DNA of 64,000 nucleotides, taken from assembly GCA_900542495.1 (NCBI GenBank), contig UQNW01000011.1:45652-109651 (forward strand), read 5' to 3'. The stretch is from an uncultured Roseburia sp. GTDB taxonomy: Bacteria; Bacillota; Clostridia; Lachnospirales; Lachnospiraceae. Shown in pieces: positions 1 to 8,323 of the stretch. Within the stretch, counting starts at the first letter, position 1. Each line of letters opens with the position of its first letter. The notes beneath the pieces were generated by a model. It searched no databases. It worked only from the letters and a program-made list of their open reading frames with translations, and was not told the DNA's origin. Made by a program: the position numbers and the translations under genes.

Positions 1-419
1 TGAAGGTTGTTATCAAATACCTGTTTGAATAATCCATAGTGGTAATTCAATCCAACACCGTCACCGTTTAAACCAAGTGTTGCGATAGAATCCAGGAAAC
101 ATGCTGCAAGACGTCCAAGTCCACCATTTCCTAAGGATGGTTCCGGCTCAACTTCCTCGATCTCAGCAAGGCTCTTGCCGTTGTCTGCCAATATTTTTTT
201 TACATCCTCATAAATTCCAAGGTTGATCAGGTTGTTAGATAATAATTTACCGATCAAAAACTCTGCTGAAATGTAATATAACTTTCTTTTTCCCTCGTTG
301 CTGACTTTCTCTTCTGCCATTCCTTTTGTCATTTCAAGCAAAGAGAAATATAATTCTTTGTTGCTGCACTGGGAAATTTCTTTTCCTGTTCTTTTGGTTA
401 CGATTTCCTGTAAATTCAT
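1..419 (-). CDS. glgP: Glycogen/starch phosphorylase, N-terminal part (runs off left edge)
   Basis: Phosphorolysis of alpha-1,4-glucan to glucose-1-phosphate, in the cytoplasm. Only the first 139 codons are in the window. The start is ATG at 419, preceded by GGAAAGGAGT with about 6 bases of spacing. The translated piece contains the family's YYISAEFLIGKLL stretch and the EPSLGNGGLGRLAACFLDS block, which are the conserved N-terminal core of GT35 phosphorylases. The active-site lysine region lies outside the window. The window also carries a complete second phosphorylase (48940-51408) whose matching block is similar but not identical, so the two are paralogues. The family call is secure; the substrate (glycogen or maltodextrin) is not readable from this fragment. 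Confidence 0.93.
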   Translation of the reverse strand, partial: MNLQEIVTKRTGKEISQCSNKELYFSLLEMTKGMAEEKVSNEGKRKLYYISAEFLIGKLLSNNLINLGIYEDVKKILADNGKSLAEIEEVEPEPSLGNGGLGRLAACFLDSIATLGLNGDGVGLNYHYGLFKQVFDNNL

Positions 420-748
420 GATTTACTCCTTTCCTTGCGCCTGCTGGCGAAAGCTTATTGTATTTTCTGCCACAGTTGTTTTCGTGTTTTTTCGTAAAAC
501 CGATGTCTTATGATTAATATTATATTCAGGTATACCATTTTATTCTTGTAATATTCCATACAAAAGTGGTACAATCCTATCATATTTTAAATAGGCAGTT
601 GGCTCGATTGCCTTGTGATTGTATAAACGTCACAAAATCAGTAGCTTGTTTTTGTGCACTTTTCAATCATACTGTTCTGTTTCCCAGATTACGACACAAA
701 GCGCATGTTTTCGACACAATCAAATCATTACAAAGGAGTATGTACCTT
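420..748. other. Intergenic region between divergent glgP and araC-type gene
   Basis: This 329-base AT-rich gap separates two divergently transcribed genes and must hold both promoters, but I see no clean -35/-10 pair. Just before the regulator start there are two copies of CGACACAA at 692-699 and 712-719, exactly 20 bases apart, a spacing typical of tandem AraC-type half-sites. A TTGTGA/TCACAA inverted pair lies at 613-635. Confidence 0.4.
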
Positions 749-1633
749 ATGAATATCTTGGAATACGAAAATTATCAGGAAAAAATCTCTCATGGAAATC
801 CTTTATTTCCTTATATCACCTACCTCTGCTCTATCCCGCTGGATTTTTCTTATGTGCCGATCCACTGGCATGATGAAATGGAGATTGTTTACATAAAAAA
901 AGGACGTGGTATGATCACCGTGGATTTCAAACAGTACCCGGTCAGCGCCGGAACACTTGCCCTGATCATCCCGGGACAGCTTCATTCCATTGAACAATTC
1001 GAAAATGAGAGCATGGAATACGAAAATATTATTTTTCATCCGCAGATTCTGTTATCCAAACAGACCGATACATGCAGCACAGACTATTTTTCCCCACTTA
1101 TGGACGGAACTATCTCCGTTCCTGTCCTTTATCAGCCGGGCGCTCCCTATTACCACGAGATTTCCGCCTGTGTCGATGCAAATGATGAGATCTGCAAAAC
1201 AGATCCGCCTGCCTACCAGCTTTTCATCAAAAGCCAGCTTTTTATGCTCTTTTTTATTCTATTTAACAAATGCAGTTCTAAGGATGTGCAGAAAAAAGAT
1301 TACAAATCTTTAGAAAAAATGAAGCTGATCCTGAAATTTGTGGAAAACAATTATATGGAAAAAATCACGATTGAAGATGTGGCAAAAGAAGTGAACCTAA
1401 GCCAGTCACATTTCATGAAGTATTTTAAAAACACAATGGGAACCTCGTTTATCGATTACCTGAACGAATACCGGCTCACAATGGCATCGAGACTTCTGAT
1501 TTCCTCTGATTCCTCGATTTTAGATATTGCAGCGGAAGTGGGGTTTGACAATCTTTCCTACTTTAACCGTTCCTTTAAAAAACGTTTTGAACAGACGCCG
1601 CGCGAGTATCGGAAGCACTATGCAAAACAATAA
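749..1633 (+). CDS. AraC-family transcriptional regulator
   Basis: A 294-residue DNA-binding regulator. The N-terminal half is cupin-like: HWHDEMEIVYIKKGRG is the usual sugar- or effector-binding jelly-roll signature, followed by a PGQLHSIE strand. The C-terminal ~100 residues form the two helix-turn-helix AraC domain, with ITIEDVAKEVNLSQSHFMKYFK as first and SSILDIAAEVGFDNLSYFNRSFKK as second HTH. The frame is open upstream to 566, but ATG 749 has the ribosome site AAAGGAG at 733-739 and is the natural start of the cupin domain. It diverges from a glycogen phosphorylase gene, so control of polysaccharide or sugar use is plausible but is an inference. The ligand is unknown. Confidence 0.9.
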   Translation: MNILEYENYQEKISHGNPLFPYITYLCSIPLDFSYVPIHWHDEMEIVYIKKGRGMITVDFKQYPVSAGTLALIIPGQLHSIEQFENESMEYENIIFHPQILLSKQTDTCSTDYFSPLMDGTISVPVLYQPGAPYYHEISACVDANDEICKTDPPAYQLFIKSQLFMLFFILFNKCSSKDVQKKDYKSLEKMKLILKFVENNYMEKITIEDVAKEVNLSQSHFMKYFKNTMGTSFIDYLNEYRLTMASRLLISSDSSILDIAAEVGFDNLSYFNRSFKKRFEQTPREYRKHYAKQ

Positions 1634-1682
1634 CAGACCATACGATACGCCCACAATCCATGCCGTGAAATTGCGCAAAAAA

Positions 1683-2177
1683 TCAAATCACATAATACCC
1701 AACGATTCCGCAGACGATCCCCGCAAATGCACCTGCGATAATGTCTCTCGGCTCGTGGACTCCGACAAGCACACGCACGAGTCCAAGCAGCAAACCAATG
1801 ATTCCCAGCAGCACACCTGCCCCCGGATGTTCATAAAAGATCGTCATTGCAATAATAAAAACAGAAAACACATGCCGGCTTGGAAACGATTTTCCTTTTG
1901 TATCTTTTTCAAGTACCGGCGGTATGTCAAATGTTTCATAAGGTCTTGGCGCATTGATAATTCTGCGGATCACTGTCAATCCCACAAACGATACCGCAGG
2001 AACGAATACTGCACGCAAAAGCCACGGATTGTGATCCACGAAAAGCATAAAAAGGTAAAGTGGATACACGCAGAACACCAGCGCGGTCAGCATATGATTT
2101 AAACTTGTCACACGTTTTGCGCGTTCCGTGTTGCTCCGAAGCGGCTCTGTTATTTTGATATACTGCTCTTTTGTCAT
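1683..2177 (-). CDS. PAP2-family membrane phosphatase
   Basis: A 164-residue integral membrane phosphatase of the PAP2 / undecaprenyl-diphosphatase superfamily. All three catalytic motifs are visible in order: RRIINAPRPY (motif 1), PSRHVFS (motif 2, with the usual PSGH changed to PSRH), and RVLVGVHEPRDIIAG (motif 3, with the catalytic His and Asp). About five hydrophobic segments surround them. ATG 2177 has GGAAGGA 10 bases upstream; an in-frame TTG at 2186 lacks one. Members recycle undecaprenyl pyrophosphate or dephosphorylate phosphatidic acid or PGP; which applies here cannot be read. It is convergent with the AraC regulator, with only 49 bases between the stops. Confidence 0.88.
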   Translation of the reverse strand: MTKEQYIKITEPLRSNTERAKRVTSLNHMLTALVFCVYPLYLFMLFVDHNPWLLRAVFVPAVSFVGLTVIRRIINAPRPYETFDIPPVLEKDTKGKSFPSRHVFSVFIIAMTIFYEHPGAGVLLGIIGLLLGLVRVLVGVHEPRDIIAGAFAGIVCGIVGYYVI

Positions 2178-2300
2178 AAAAATCAAATCCTTCCAAAAGT
2201 ACTATTGATAACTTCATGATACTCTCTATTATCTTACATTACTACACGAATTATTCTGTTTTTACATTCTGTCACATCATTTACTGTTCACTTGTCCTGC

Positions 2301-2750
2301 TCACGATTCACTTCCAATGACCGCAAGCACTGCACCAATAAATATAAAGAAATCAGACACATTAAAAATGATTCTCTGAAACCATTTCGGTCCAATCTGA
2401 AACCGAATGTAATCTACAACATGATGTTTCGTGTACCTGTCGTACAAATTGTTCAAGCCTCCGCCGGCTAACATGGCAAGTCCTGTTTTTGTAATCTGTT
2501 TTCCACTAAAGCGCATGATAAAATAATAACAAACTGCGACAAAAACCATGATTACACTGTGAATGACAGTCATGACTTTCGGGTGCTTCGCTAACAGATT
2601 CAGTGTTGCTCCCTTATTATAGAATTTTTCTATGCAGATTTTTCCACCAAGGCGCGGATGTTTTACTTTTCTGGCATATTTTCTGTCGATATATTTTTTA
2701 ATAAAAAAATCAAGTGCAAAAATTGCTGCTGTGATTGCGAGATAAATCAT
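2301..2750 (-). CDS. lspA: Signal peptidase II-like protein (LspA family, divergent)
   Basis: 149 residues with four predicted membrane helices. Lipoprotein signal peptidase II is an aspartyl protease that cuts prolipoproteins at the lipobox. Family marks are present: FYNKGA near residue 44, the AGGGLNNLYDR block, VVDYI with the first catalytic Asp, and FNVSDFFI with the second. It is shorter and more diverged than standard LspA, so it may be an accessory paralogue. The ribosome site GAGGGT lies in the 9-base gap after the Toprim gene and is part of the 14-bp direct repeat that also occurs just downstream of hydA. This suggests lspA originally followed hydA directly. Confidence 0.82.
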   Translation of the reverse strand: MIYLAITAAIFALDFFIKKYIDRKYARKVKHPRLGGKICIEKFYNKGATLNLLAKHPKVMTVIHSVIMVFVAVCYYFIMRFSGKQITKTGLAMLAGGGLNNLYDRYTKHHVVDYIRFQIGPKWFQRIIFNVSDFFIFIGAVLAVIGSES

Positions 2751-2763
2751 ATTCTACCCTCAT
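2750..2763. repeat. 14-bp direct repeat, left copy (flanks ATPase/Toprim module)
   Basis: TATTCTACCCTCAT occurs here and again at 4574-4587. This copy contains the ribosome binding site of lspA on the minus strand. The two copies bracket precisely the AAA-ATPase/Toprim gene pair with its promoter and upstream terminator, as expected for a target-site duplication or the footprint of a repeat-mediated insertion. Confidence 0.8.
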
Positions 2764-3272
2764 TTTATTTTTATCTGTTCTGCATCATTTCCAAATTTTT
2801 GAAATTTGTTATCCGGTATGCGGTTCCACAATTTGGAAATCTGAAAATTATTTTGTTTTAATCTGGCATCAAGATTGCTGCAATTAATCAGATCTCTCTT
2901 GTAATTTATATCTGATTTACTTTTTGTAAGTTCCGAGATTGATTTTATATTACAGGCATTTATTAATTCATCCTCCAGATTTTTTACCTGTGGAATACAC
3001 AACACCTTCTTAACACATGGCTGTTTTTTCAAAAAAATAATATTTTCATTCATTATAGTAATGTTGCTCTCAACATCTGTATCGTAAATCAATACCACAA
3101 TTGTACCACTTTTTAATGTTCGTATTCTGGCTTCTGAAAAACGATTTTGAACAGCATTAAAAATGTCTACCTTTCCACTTTTAATACATCCCATATCTCT
3201 CTTTAAAATATCAACAATTTTCTTCTCGTCATGTCCCTCTACATAGTAATGATACACCTCATTTTTCTTCAT
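2760..3272 (-). CDS. Small Toprim-fold protein, partner of upstream AAA ATPase
   Basis: 170 residues. The N-terminus has the Toprim arrangement: a strand ending in YVEGHDEKKIV (Glu at residue 12), then VVLIYDTDVES with the DxD pair at residues 64 and 66, then the helix KNLEDELINAC. This Glu + DxD pattern binds metal in OLD-family and other Toprim nucleases. The rest is not recognised. It starts at ATG 3272 behind a strong AGGAGGG, 17 bases after the ATPase stop, so the pair is one transcription unit. ATPase + Toprim pairs include the PARIS (AriA/AriB) and other abortive-infection systems; I infer a similar effector role here but do not assign it to a named type. The gene is visibly more AT-rich than hydA next door. 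Confidence 0.72.
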   Translation of the reverse strand: MKKNEVYHYYVEGHDEKKIVDILKRDMGCIKSGKVDIFNAVQNRFSEARIRTLKSGTIVVLIYDTDVESNITIMNENIIFLKKQPCVKKVLCIPQVKNLEDELINACNIKSISELTKSKSDINYKRDLINCSNLDARLKQNNFQISKLWNRIPDNKFQKFGNDAEQIKIK

Positions 3273-3289
3273 ACGTATCCCTCCTGAAA

Positions 3290-4393
3290 TTATAAATCAG
3301 CTATTTCATATAACTTATGTAATTCAGGTGCCGTACAAAACAAATCATTCTCCACCGCATTTTTCAAAGAATCTGTATTACGTTTTAAATATTGGGACGC
3401 ATTAATACATTTTATTGGCATATCTTCATCTTCCACTTCTTTTTTCAAAAAATAGAAAGAATGTTTCGGCAACTGCATATCTAAAATATCCGTATTATGG
3501 GTTGTAAAAAACAACTGCTTTTTGTCCGTCAAGCGATCGATCATGATAGAAAGGCATGCTTTCTCTACATCACTGTTTACAAAAGAAAATAATTCATCAC
3601 AATAATACAGATCGTGAAGATCACACACAAGTGCTGTAATAATATAAGAAATATCAAGTCCGGCTTTTGTTCCACTGGATAATACCTGTCCATCTACAAT
3701 CTGTCCATCTTTAATAATAGCTGAGCAGTTCTCCCATTTTACTGCATATGTATTTTCTACCTCTTTCATCTTCACAACTTCTTTAATGGACGGATCTAAT
3801 GTCTGTAAAATGTGTTTTAAAACATATAAATAATTTTTTTCTTCCTCGATCCGTATGTAAGTTTTTGTTTTACCTGCATCCTCAGGATACGAAAAATTCC
3901 AGCCAGACAAATCTAATCCATCATATGATACTGTTTTTCCTTTTCCATTATCTAATTTTTTTACACAATTCTCATAATTATCTTTTGGTTCAATTGGAAT
4001 TGCCTGAATCTGTATCTCTACATTCTCCTCGGTATAATTTCCTGTTTCACTTGGCAATATCTTCATCTCAAATCTGCAAAACTGATTATATTCTGTCACA
4101 AACTCAATTTTTAACATGGTTTCCTTTTTTACATCATTGATTTTATTGGTAAATCTCTTATAATTTCCATCACTAAGATAATTCACAAAGAGCATTAATA
4201 CTTTTCCTAAGGATGTTTTTCCTGTCGCATTTCCGCCCATAATAATATTTAATTTTTTATATCGGAAATTAGGTCTGTCATGTAAATATTCTTCTGGAAT
4301 TGTCGAATCAACAATTTTTTTCGGATATGACATATTCATATGAAAGTTCTTGAAAGCATACAAATTATCTATTTTAATATCCATAATCAACAT
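3290..4393 (-). CDS. ABC/SMC-like AAA ATPase (AAA_15/AAA_21 type), probable defence sensor
   Basis: 367 residues. The N-terminus MLIMDIKIDNLYAFKNF is the typical first strand of RecF/OLD-like ATPases. Walker A is GGNATGKTS at residues 53-61; the ABC signature is LSSGTKAGL near 238; Walker B ends in CDE near 265-267; the switch strand is FFTTHNTD near 296. Between Walker A and the signature there is a ~170-residue insertion with no recognised domain. The start is ATG 4393, with GGGAG 8 bases upstream. The in-frame ATG at 4453 is unlikely because a TATAAT -10 element sits only 3 bases before it. It is encoded just upstream of a Toprim protein, an arrangement seen in anti-phage systems. It is AT-rich and flanked by a direct repeat, which points to horizontal acquisition. 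Confidence 0.8.
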   Translation of the reverse strand: MLIMDIKIDNLYAFKNFHMNMSYPKKIVDSTIPEEYLHDRPNFRYKKLNIIMGGNATGKTSLGKVLMLFVNYLSDGNYKRFTNKINDVKKETMLKIEFVTEYNQFCRFEMKILPSETGNYTEENVEIQIQAIPIEPKDNYENCVKKLDNGKGKTVSYDGLDLSGWNFSYPEDAGKTKTYIRIEEEKNYLYVLKHILQTLDPSIKEVVKMKEVENTYAVKWENCSAIIKDGQIVDGQVLSSGTKAGLDISYIITALVCDLHDLYYCDELFSFVNSDVEKACLSIMIDRLTDKKQLFFTTHNTDILDMQLPKHSFYFLKKEVEDEDMPIKCINASQYLKRNTDSLKNAVENDLFCTAPELHKLYEIADL

Positions 4394-4456
4394 AATTTGT
4401 TCTCCCTCTCTTTTGCATATTTGTTCGTTTTTTACGAAGTAATCCTCTTTCATAAA

Positions 4457-4484
4457 ATTATACCTCTTTTTATTTCAAATTCAA
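4457..4484 (-). promoter_or_regulatory. Promoter of the ATPase/Toprim module
   Basis: On the minus strand: TTGAAT (-35, 4484-4479), 16 bases, TATAAT (-10, 4462-4457). Transcription would start at about 4450, inside the ATG at 4453, which supports 4393 as the real start codon of the ATPase. Confidence 0.65.
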
Positions 4485-4511
4485 GTCTTTCTTTTCATTT
4501 TAAATATAGAA

Positions 4512-4555
4512 AAAGAGCATATGATAAAAATGTTGTATTTTGTCATACGCTCTTT
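4512..4555 (-). terminator. Terminator downstream of hydA, inside the inserted module
   Basis: Inverted arms 4512-4529 and 4538-4555 (18 positions, 2 mismatches, 8-base loop) followed on the minus strand by CTTTTTCTATATTT. It would stop hydrogenase transcription before the ATPase promoter. Confidence 0.7.
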
Positions 4556-4573
4556 GATATCTGTAAATATAAT

Positions 4574-4587
4574 TATTCTACCCTCAT
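4574..4587. repeat. 14-bp direct repeat, right copy (flanks ATPase/Toprim module)
   Basis: TATTCTACCCTCAT, identical to 2750-2763. It starts 5 bases downstream of the hydA stop codon. Joining the two copies would place lspA with its own ribosome site immediately after hydA. Confidence 0.8.
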
Positions 4588-4592
4588 ACACC

Positions 4593-6326
4593 TTAAACCG
4601 GCATCTCCCACGCATTATGATCTGTATGTAAGAGCATATGTGCTTTGTGTGAAAGCGGTTTTTCCATGTAATTTTCATATAATTTTAAGACATCCGGGTT
4701 CTCATGGGAGAAACGGATTTTTGCATTTTTATCGAGGAAATAAAGATTCTCTCCACGGACTGATGCTAATTCTTCTCCGTCATGAATCGGCTGGCCGCCG
4801 CCACCTACGCATCCACCCGGACAGGCCATCACTTCCACAAAATCGTAATGAACTTCTCCTCTTTCAATGCGCTCTAATAAATTTCTTGTGTTTGAAAGTC
4901 CACAGACCACTGCAACCGACACCTCTGTGTCTGCAAGTGTAACCGTTGCCTCTTTTACACCTGTTTCCATGTTATTGCGGACAATTTGAAAAGCATCCGC
5001 ATCCGGGTTCTTTCCATTCACAAGATAATATGCTGAACGGATTGCAGCCTCCATCACACCTCCGGTCGAACCGAAGATCACACCCGCTCCGGTTCCTTCA
5101 CTCATCAGAGGATCACATTCCACATCCTCTAATGTCTCCGGCAGAATGTGTGCAGAACGGATCATCCGCTCTAACTCTCTTGTTGTGAGTACTGCATCAA
5201 TATCATGTCCTGCATATTCCTCATGATACAGTTCCATCTTCGCTTCCCCTTTTTTCGCCACACAAGGCATAATGGAAACGGTATAGATATTTTCCGGTTT
5301 CACACCGATGCTGTCTGCAAAATAAGTTTTCATGACAGCACCAAACATCTGTTGCGGACTTTTCGCCGTGGAAAGCTGTGGTACCATATGTGGAAACTGG
5401 CTTTTTACAAAACGTACCCATCCCGGGCAGCAGGAAGTGAACATTGGACGGACTTTTGTCTCACCTTTTTTCAGGCGCTCCAAAAATTCGTTTCCCTCTT
5501 CCATAATGGTTAAATCCGCTGAAAATGCTGTGTCAAAAACATAGTCCACGCCCATTTTCTTTAACGCATGTACGATTTTTCCAAAAGTTGCCTCCTCGCG
5601 CTTCATGCCGAGAGCCTCTCCCCATGCTGCGCGCACCGCAGGCGCAATCTGGGCAACAACCACTTTCTTCTCATCTGCAATTGCCTCCCATACTTTTTCC
5701 GTATCATCACGTTCCCTGAGCGCACCGACCGGGCAATGGGTGATACACTGTCCGCAGAGCGCACATGCTGCCTGATTTATTTGCCGATTACCGGATACAC
5801 CGACCGTTGTTCTCGAACCGGTTCCTGTCACATCCCAGATCTTAAGTCCCTGCACTTTGTCGCATACCTGAATGCAGCGCATACATTTGACACATTTTCG
5901 TGCATCGCGGATTAGTGGAAAATTTTTATCCCACGGCTCTGTTTCAAAACGCTCTTTATACGGAAGGTCAATGATATTCAGATCATTTGCCACAGTCTGC
6001 AAGGTACAGTTTCCACTCCGTACACAGGTCGCACACTTGCAGTCATGCTGGGATAAAATAAGCTGGATCGTCTTTCTTCTATCCACGCGCACCTTCGGAC
6101 TGTTGGTGTGGATCACCATTCCTTCTTTTACAACATTGTTACAGGAAGTGATGAGTTTATCCATTCCCTCTAATTCCACGACACAGACACGACAGGCTGC
6201 AATTTCATTAATTCCCTTTAAATAGCAGAGTTTCGGGATTGGGATTTTGCTGCTTTTCGCTGCCTCCATAATGGTGGTACCTTCCGGTACCGAAATTACT
6301 TTATCGTCAATTGTAAGATTTACCAT
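4593..6326 (-). CDS. hydA: [FeFe]-hydrogenase catalytic subunit
   Basis: 577 residues. Makes or consumes H2 using reduced ferredoxin and/or NAD(P)H-linked electrons; cytoplasmic, with no signal peptide. Domains in order: plant-type 2Fe-2S ferredoxin (residues 1-75, with AACRVC), the His-Cys cluster domain (HDCKCATC and SGNCTLQ), two 4Fe-4S clusters (CVKCMRCIQVC and CALCGQCITHC), then the H-cluster domain. The three H-cluster motifs are intact: TSCCPGWVRF (L1), IMPCVAKKGEA (L2) and MACPGGCVGGGGQP (L3). It overlaps the upstream flavoprotein gene by 7 bases, so the two are co-translated. The pairing with a GltD-like flavoprotein resembles what published hydrogenase classification calls group A2; I have not verified that by comparison. 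Confidence 0.96.
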   Translation of the reverse strand: MVNLTIDDKVISVPEGTTIMEAAKSSKIPIPKLCYLKGINEIAACRVCVVELEGMDKLITSCNNVVKEGMVIHTNSPKVRVDRRKTIQLILSQHDCKCATCVRSGNCTLQTVANDLNIIDLPYKERFETEPWDKNFPLIRDARKCVKCMRCIQVCDKVQGLKIWDVTGTGSRTTVGVSGNRQINQAACALCGQCITHCPVGALRERDDTEKVWEAIADEKKVVVAQIAPAVRAAWGEALGMKREEATFGKIVHALKKMGVDYVFDTAFSADLTIMEEGNEFLERLKKGETKVRPMFTSCCPGWVRFVKSQFPHMVPQLSTAKSPQQMFGAVMKTYFADSIGVKPENIYTVSIMPCVAKKGEAKMELYHEEYAGHDIDAVLTTRELERMIRSAHILPETLEDVECDPLMSEGTGAGVIFGSTGGVMEAAIRSAYYLVNGKNPDADAFQIVRNNMETGVKEATVTLADTEVSVAVVCGLSNTRNLLERIERGEVHYDFVEVMACPGGCVGGGGQPIHDGEELASVRGENLYFLDKNAKIRFSHENPDVLKLYENYMEKPLSHKAHMLLHTDHNAWEMPV

Positions 6327-8152
6327 TCTTCTTCACGGCCTCCTTTGAAAATTCCATATCCAAAATGATCACAGCGCAGACAGCGTCCTGACTCCTGATG
6401 TGCCTCTTTTTCTGTCATGCAAAACTCCACTGCTTCAAAATCACAGACTCTCTCACCGGATTCTCTCTCGGATAAATTAACCCTTCCACAAGGTGGTCTG
6501 TCATCTAATCTTGCCTCCGGGATCTTGACATCCGTGGAAATAATATGATGATATCCAAGGTACTCATCAATGTTGGCTGCAACAACCTTCGCTGCTGCGA
6601 TTGCTTTAATAACGGAAGCCGGTCCGCTTGCACAGTCTCCACCCGCAAAAACACCCGGTATATTTTCAAATCCTCCATGACGTTCTGTTACGATTTTTCC
6701 GCGCTCTACCGGAACACCTGCCTCAGCAAAATGCTGATATTCAATATCCTGTCCAATTGCAACGATCAATGTCTGGCATGGGATAAAAATATCTTCCTCG
6801 CCGGTTGCCTTCACACTGGCTCTTCCGTCTTTGATTTTGCTGATCATCTGCGGTGTCACATAAATTCCTTTGACTCTTCCGTTTTCGTCAGCAACAATAC
6901 GCGACGGCGCCTTTAATGTTAAAAGCTCGATTCCTTCTGCCACTGCACCTTCGATTTCCGCCGGAAGCGCTGTCATATCTGCAACACGTCTGCGATATAA
7001 AATGGTTACTTTTTTTGCACCTAATCTTCTTGCTGTCCGCACTGCATCCATAGATACATTTCCACCGCCGACAACCGCAACCTCCTGTCCGGTCAGATCC
7101 GGGTTCTGTTTTTTCCCGACATCACGTAAAAACTGTACTGCCGATAAAACTCCCTCTGACTGTTCGCCTTCAATTCCGAGTTTTTTATCTGTGCTCGCAC
7201 CAATGGTGATAAGCACCGCATCATACTCTTCCCGTAAACTCTGAATGGTAATATCCTCTCCGATGCGGAGTCCGTGCTTTACCTCTACCCCGGTTTTTAA
7301 AATCGCACGCACATCTTCTTCTAACCGCTCCTTCGGCAGTCTGTAGTTTGGAATTCCATAACGCAACATTCCGCCAAGCTCCAGAAGCATCTCAAAAACA
7401 GTCACCTGATGTCCCATGAGCTGCAGATAGTACGCAGCAGAAAGACCTCCCGGTCCGCCTCCTACGATTGCCACACGTTTTCCGGTGGACGGCGCACATT
7501 CCGGTGGATCAACCTCTCCTGCAAAATCTGCCGCCACACGTTTTAAGCCACGGATATTGACCGCATCATCCACAATGTTCCTGCGGCATCTTGCCTCACA
7601 TGGATGCTCACAGATAAATCCGCAGGTCGTTGGAAACGGATTATCTTTCCGGATCAGACGAATGGCATCTGCATATCTTCCCTCATGCACTAATGCGATG
7701 TATCCAGGGATATCGACATGTGCCGGGCAGAGTGCCACACATGGAACTGCCTGCTTGCTGTGGCTCATGCAGCGGTCATGCAGAATATGGGATTCATAAT
7801 CTTCCCTGCATCCGATCAGACTTTTATACACCAGATCTGCGGCTTCGTAACCAATCGCACAGTCCGCGGAGTCTTTGATCGATACGGCTAACTCTTCCAT
7901 CTCTTTTAGCGTATCCATGGTTGCTTCTCCGTTCATGACCTCGGTTAACATGGTTTTTAACTGCCAGAGTCCTATACGGCACGGAACACATTTTCCACAG
8001 GTCTGCGCGTGACATAACTCCAAAAATGCTCTGGTAAGATCTACCGGACATAATCCCGGCGGACTTGATTCGATCCGTCGTTCCAAATCTTTATATAGTC
8101 CTTCTATTACAAGCTGCGCCCGGTCCGGTGCCGGGATTTCCAATCTGCTCAT
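6320..8152 (-). CDS. NuoF-C-terminal/GltD-like Fe-S flavoprotein, hydrogenase partner
   Basis: 610 residues. The N-terminal ~110 residues match the C-terminal 4Fe-4S domain of NuoF (QTCGKCVPCRIGLW, with a fourth Cys at DSADCAIG), but the NADH/FMN part of NuoF is missing. From ~125 on it is GltD-like: Cys-rich CVALCPAHVDIPGY and CGFICEHPCEARC for Fe-S clusters, an FAD Rossmann motif VAIVGGGPGGLSAAYY, an NAD(P) Rossmann motif VAVVGGGNVSMDAV, and a C-terminal GRCLRCD. This is a route for electrons between NAD(P)H and the hydrogenase encoded next. Whether it bifurcates electrons like NfnAB is open. ATG 8152 is preceded by GGAGAGGG; a good promoter lies 40-70 bases upstream. Confidence 0.88.
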   Translation of the reverse strand: MSRLEIPAPDRAQLVIEGLYKDLERRIESSPPGLCPVDLTRAFLELCHAQTCGKCVPCRIGLWQLKTMLTEVMNGEATMDTLKEMEELAVSIKDSADCAIGYEAADLVYKSLIGCREDYESHILHDRCMSHSKQAVPCVALCPAHVDIPGYIALVHEGRYADAIRLIRKDNPFPTTCGFICEHPCEARCRRNIVDDAVNIRGLKRVAADFAGEVDPPECAPSTGKRVAIVGGGPGGLSAAYYLQLMGHQVTVFEMLLELGGMLRYGIPNYRLPKERLEEDVRAILKTGVEVKHGLRIGEDITIQSLREEYDAVLITIGASTDKKLGIEGEQSEGVLSAVQFLRDVGKKQNPDLTGQEVAVVGGGNVSMDAVRTARRLGAKKVTILYRRRVADMTALPAEIEGAVAEGIELLTLKAPSRIVADENGRVKGIYVTPQMISKIKDGRASVKATGEEDIFIPCQTLIVAIGQDIEYQHFAEAGVPVERGKIVTERHGGFENIPGVFAGGDCASGPASVIKAIAAAKVVAANIDEYLGYHHIISTDVKIPEARLDDRPPCGRVNLSERESGERVCDFEAVEFCMTEKEAHQESGRCLRCDHFGYGIFKGGREEEW

Positions 8153-8191
8153 TTTACCCTCTCCTTCTGATGTAAATAATGATATGAGTAG

Positions 8192-8220
8192 ATTGTAAAA
8201 TACGATCTTTGGGTTTTCAA
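8192..8220 (-). promoter_or_regulatory. Promoter of the hydrogenase operon
   Basis: Minus strand: TTGAAA at 8220-8215, 17 bases, TACAAT at 8197-8192, about 40 bases upstream of the flavoprotein start. No operator recognised. Confidence 0.6.
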
Positions 8221-8323
8221 GAATAGTTAATATTTAGACAGGCTTGATAAATTTTTCTCAATTAACAAGTCATTTTATATTGGAATGAAAAAATAGAGGA
8301 CAGATTGATAAATTGGAATTGTA

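Noticed and set aside
613..635. TTGTGA ... TCACAA, CRP-like inverted pair
   Set aside because: Spacer is 11 bases instead of 6, and CRP-type control of this kind is not expected in this lineage.
1527..2102. 191-codon plus-strand frame across the end of the AraC gene and the PAP2 gene
   Set aside because: Antisense to a motif-rich PAP2 gene; no ribosome site or homology.
4340..4942. 200-codon open frame antisense to the start of the ATPase and end of hydA
   Set aside because: No ribosome site, lies across a promoter, terminator and repeat, and opposite clear genes.
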